Assembly: GCA_016946835.1 (NCBI GenBank)
Contig: JACVTC010000147.1
Span: forward strand, 314,501-378,500
Source: Neocallimastix lanati (nom. inval.)
Lineage: Eukaryota > Neocallimastigomycota > Neocallimastigomycetes > Neocallimastigales > Neocallimastigaceae
Direction: 5' to 3'
Length of the DNA: 64,000 nt
Part shown: positions 62,049 to 64,000 of the stretch, piece by piece
Layout of the letters: every line of letters begins with the position of its first letter
How positions within the stretch are numbered: the stretch's first letter is position 1
Made by a program: the position numbers and the translations under genes
The notes under the pieces: generated by a model
Database searches by the model: none
Seen by the model: only the letters and a program-made list of their open reading frames with translations
What the model was told of the DNA's origin: nothing

Positions 62049-62055
62049 TATATAA
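62045..62055. repeat. Target duplication of LINE B (right)
   Basis: AACTTATATAA after the poly(A), the partner of 59534-59544. Confidence 0.8.
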
Positions 62056-63590
62056 TACTTTTAATTAAATATATATATTAAAAATAATAACTTCAAAAAT
62101 ATATTAAAAAATATTTAAAAAAAGGAAAAAAAAAAAAATTCTTTTAAATATTTTTTAATATACGTTATTGGTTGTTTTTTGTTTTACTTTTTTTTTTTCC
62201 TTGTATTTTTCCCTTCTTTTTTTTCTATTAATAAGATTCCAAGAAATAAATATTCATTTCATGAAATTTTTTTTAAATATAAAAAAAATGTAGAAAAAAA
62301 TAGTGTATTTGCAAGATTTTTAATTTTTGATAAAAAAAAAATTGTTTAAAAAGTTCGTGATTTCAAAATTTTTTAATAAAATAAAATATTTTTTATATGA
62401 GTATAAAAAATCTAGATAAATTTTTTTCTTTCTTTTCTTTTTTTTTTTTTTTTTTTGATATCATTAATGTATATCCTTTTGTCTTTTATCTTCAGATAAT
62501 TTATTATTAATTTATTTCAAAAAATTTTATCTATATTGAATTATTTTTTTTTTTCGCATATTTTTTATTTTTATTTGATAGGAATAGTGAATTTTATTTC
62601 ATTTATTATATAAATAACATATTATAATATTTTAATTACGTTTATCAATATTAATAAATATTATAATGTTTGAAAATTAATGATTATCTTTACTGAAATT
62701 ATTATAAAATTCACTTTTTCATCTATATTTTCTTTATTAATTAATACTTTTTTCTTCTTTTTATTTTTTTTTTTTTTTTTTATTCTTCTTGTAAAATAAT
62801 TTATCAAAAATTATTTACAATCTTCAAAATCTTTAACAATTAGAGTGTTTAATCCTCTTTCTTCCTATGACTCTATTTCTAATTTTGAAGAGTAATCAAA
62901 TTCAAATTTATATTATTAAATTAATTTTTTTATTTTCTTTTTACTTTTTTATTTACTTTCATATTTATTTAATTATTTAATTATTATTTATTCATCTATC
63001 TATCTATTATTAATATAGATTAACATCTTTATTCATTAAACAAATTATATATACAAGTGCATACATTCAAAGAGCCTCCTGCTGCTTGAATTAAAAATAT
63101 TAACTAGGGGTTAATATTATGATTTTAGTAAATGTTAAAATATATATATTAATATACAAATTAATTCATTTATGTATAATTTATTAGTAAAATAATAGAA
63201 AATCATAATTCTAAATAATAAAACAAAATAATAAAAAATACTGAAATACTGATATTATTTTAAAGGTATTACAAAATAAATTAAATATAAAATATTATCT
63301 TTTATATCAAGAAATTATACAAGGAAAAAAATCTAGTTCTTTTTTTTTTTATTTTTATTAACAATTCTTGTTACAATATGTGAATTTATATATTAAATGA
63401 ATCTAGAATAATAATAATATAAATTTTAATATAAACATAATATAATGTAATTAATTAAAAGTAATCTAGAACAAGCCACATTTTTAGTATAAATAGATGT
63501 AAATTTCATTATGTAGAACATAGCTAATAACCTATTCATATTTATCATAAATAACCTCATTAATAAAACATCATATAAAATAACAGATTA
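62056..63590. other. AT-rich, no gene seen
   Basis: Low-complexity A/T sequence with T tracts. The only structured items are the LINE A scrap at 62840-62891 and a small higher-complexity patch near 63070-63090 (GAGCCTCCTGCTGCTTG). Confidence 0.55.
62840..62891 (+). repeat. 52-nt internal LINE fragment
   Basis: The 52 nt match 58824-58875 of LINE A with one difference (GAGTGTTT versus GAGCGTTT). The piece comes from the middle of ORF2, not the 3' end, and no poly(A) follows. Confidence 0.9.
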
Positions 63591-63720
63591 AGAGTCTCAT
63601 TGACTCTAATCAAGAAAACAAAATAATGTTTTCATTATTTTGTTAACTACCGAATTATGCTACTCAGCCGGACACGATCCAACTTCTCTTTATCAGTCAG
63701 ATATAAATAGTGACAAGAAA
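63590..63720. other. Two hairpins in a higher-complexity patch
   Basis: GATTAAGAGTC/GACTCTAATC (about 63587-63611) and AACAAAATAATG/CATTATTTTGTT (about 63618-63645, perfect 12-bp stem with a TTTT loop) stand side by side. They are followed by GC-richer sequence (CAGCCGGACACGATCC) and a TATAAATAG box at 63701-63709. It could be an LTR or promoter of something beyond the window. Confidence 0.4.
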
Positions 63721-63796
63721 ATCTTTTTTTTTAAGATCTCGAAATTCAAAATTTGAAATTTTAGAATTCTGAAATACTGAAATTGAAATGTTTTAA

Positions 63797-63925
63797 GATT
63801 GAAGAAAATAAAAAAGAAGAAAATAAAGAAGAAAATAAAGAAGATAATAAAGAAGAAAATAAAGAAGAAGAAAATAAAGAAGAAATAAAAAAGAAGAAAA
63901 TAAAGAAGAAAATAAAAAAGAAATA
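63797..63925. repeat. Purine-rich (GAAGAAAATAAA)n array
   Basis: Degenerate 12-bp units of GAA and AATAAA words. The plus strand is open in parts (Glu/Lys/Asn repeats) and may be the start of a gene running out of the window, where a frame reads RHEIRYYNGKNHKNTKYP at 63923-63990. Confidence 0.6.
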
Positions 63926-64000
63926 ATCGTCATGAAATTCGTTATTACAATGGTAAAAATCACAAAAATACCAAATATCCAATTATTACTGATGAGGTTC

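Noticed and set aside
63761-63982. Minus-strand Phe/Ser-rich frame
   Set aside because: It is the antisense of a purine-rich microsatellite.

Overview
The window is a very AT-rich fungal segment. It is most likely from an anaerobic gut fungus (Neocallimastigomycota). The strongest evidence is a secreted expansin-like protein at 55.7-57.6 kb that carries three Cys-rich fungal (CBM10-type) dockerin modules, the hallmark of the cellulosomes of these fungi. Supporting traits are long A and T homopolymers, AAAT/ATTTTT/ATT microsatellites, Asn-rich proteins, spliceosomal introns and abundant retroelements. Everything here was read by eye; no searches were run.

Layout. 1-6 kb is a retroelement graveyard: the minus-strand gag-pol of a Ty3/gypsy element cut by the window edge, then decayed copia- and gypsy-type pieces. 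6.6-12 kb holds one long decayed gene for a secreted protein of about 1,660 residues, interrupted by a 444-bp tRNA-derived SINE with a 13-bp target duplication. 12.3-13.7 kb holds a small secreted Cys-containing protein inside a 970-bp inverted-repeat element with a 9-bp target duplication, followed by a second inverted-repeat element with related ends. 14.9-21.9 kb is an apparently whole, very young Ty3/gypsy element (689-bp LTRs, 5-bp target duplication) inserted about 60 bp upstream of an elongator tRNA-Met gene. 22-27 kb is non-coding.

27-39 kb carries two tandem NF-X1-type zinc-finger genes. The second is full-featured (RING, NFX1 fingers, R3H-like region) with one intron filled by a hexanucleotide microsatellite. 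The first lacks the R3H end. 39.8-44 kb is a seven-exon minus-strand gene of unknown function that I assembled from splice sites. 45-47.6 kb is a five-exon histidine acid phosphatase gene. 47.6-55.7 kb is an 8-kb AT desert with a 73-bp palindrome and small scraps of a LINE. After the expansin gene come two adjacent 5'-truncated LINEs of one family, each with a poly(A) tail and its own target duplication. The window ends in AT-rich sequence with a purine-rich microsatellite.

The host genes do not form a pathway. They are a secreted plant-wall loosening factor, a secreted phosphatase, two probable nuclear/ubiquitin-type regulators and an unknown low-complexity protein. The most distinctive biology is mobile: a gypsy element with a self-priming signature next to a tRNA gene, a CCA-bearing tRNA SINE, and an inverted-repeat element carrying a secreted-protein gene.
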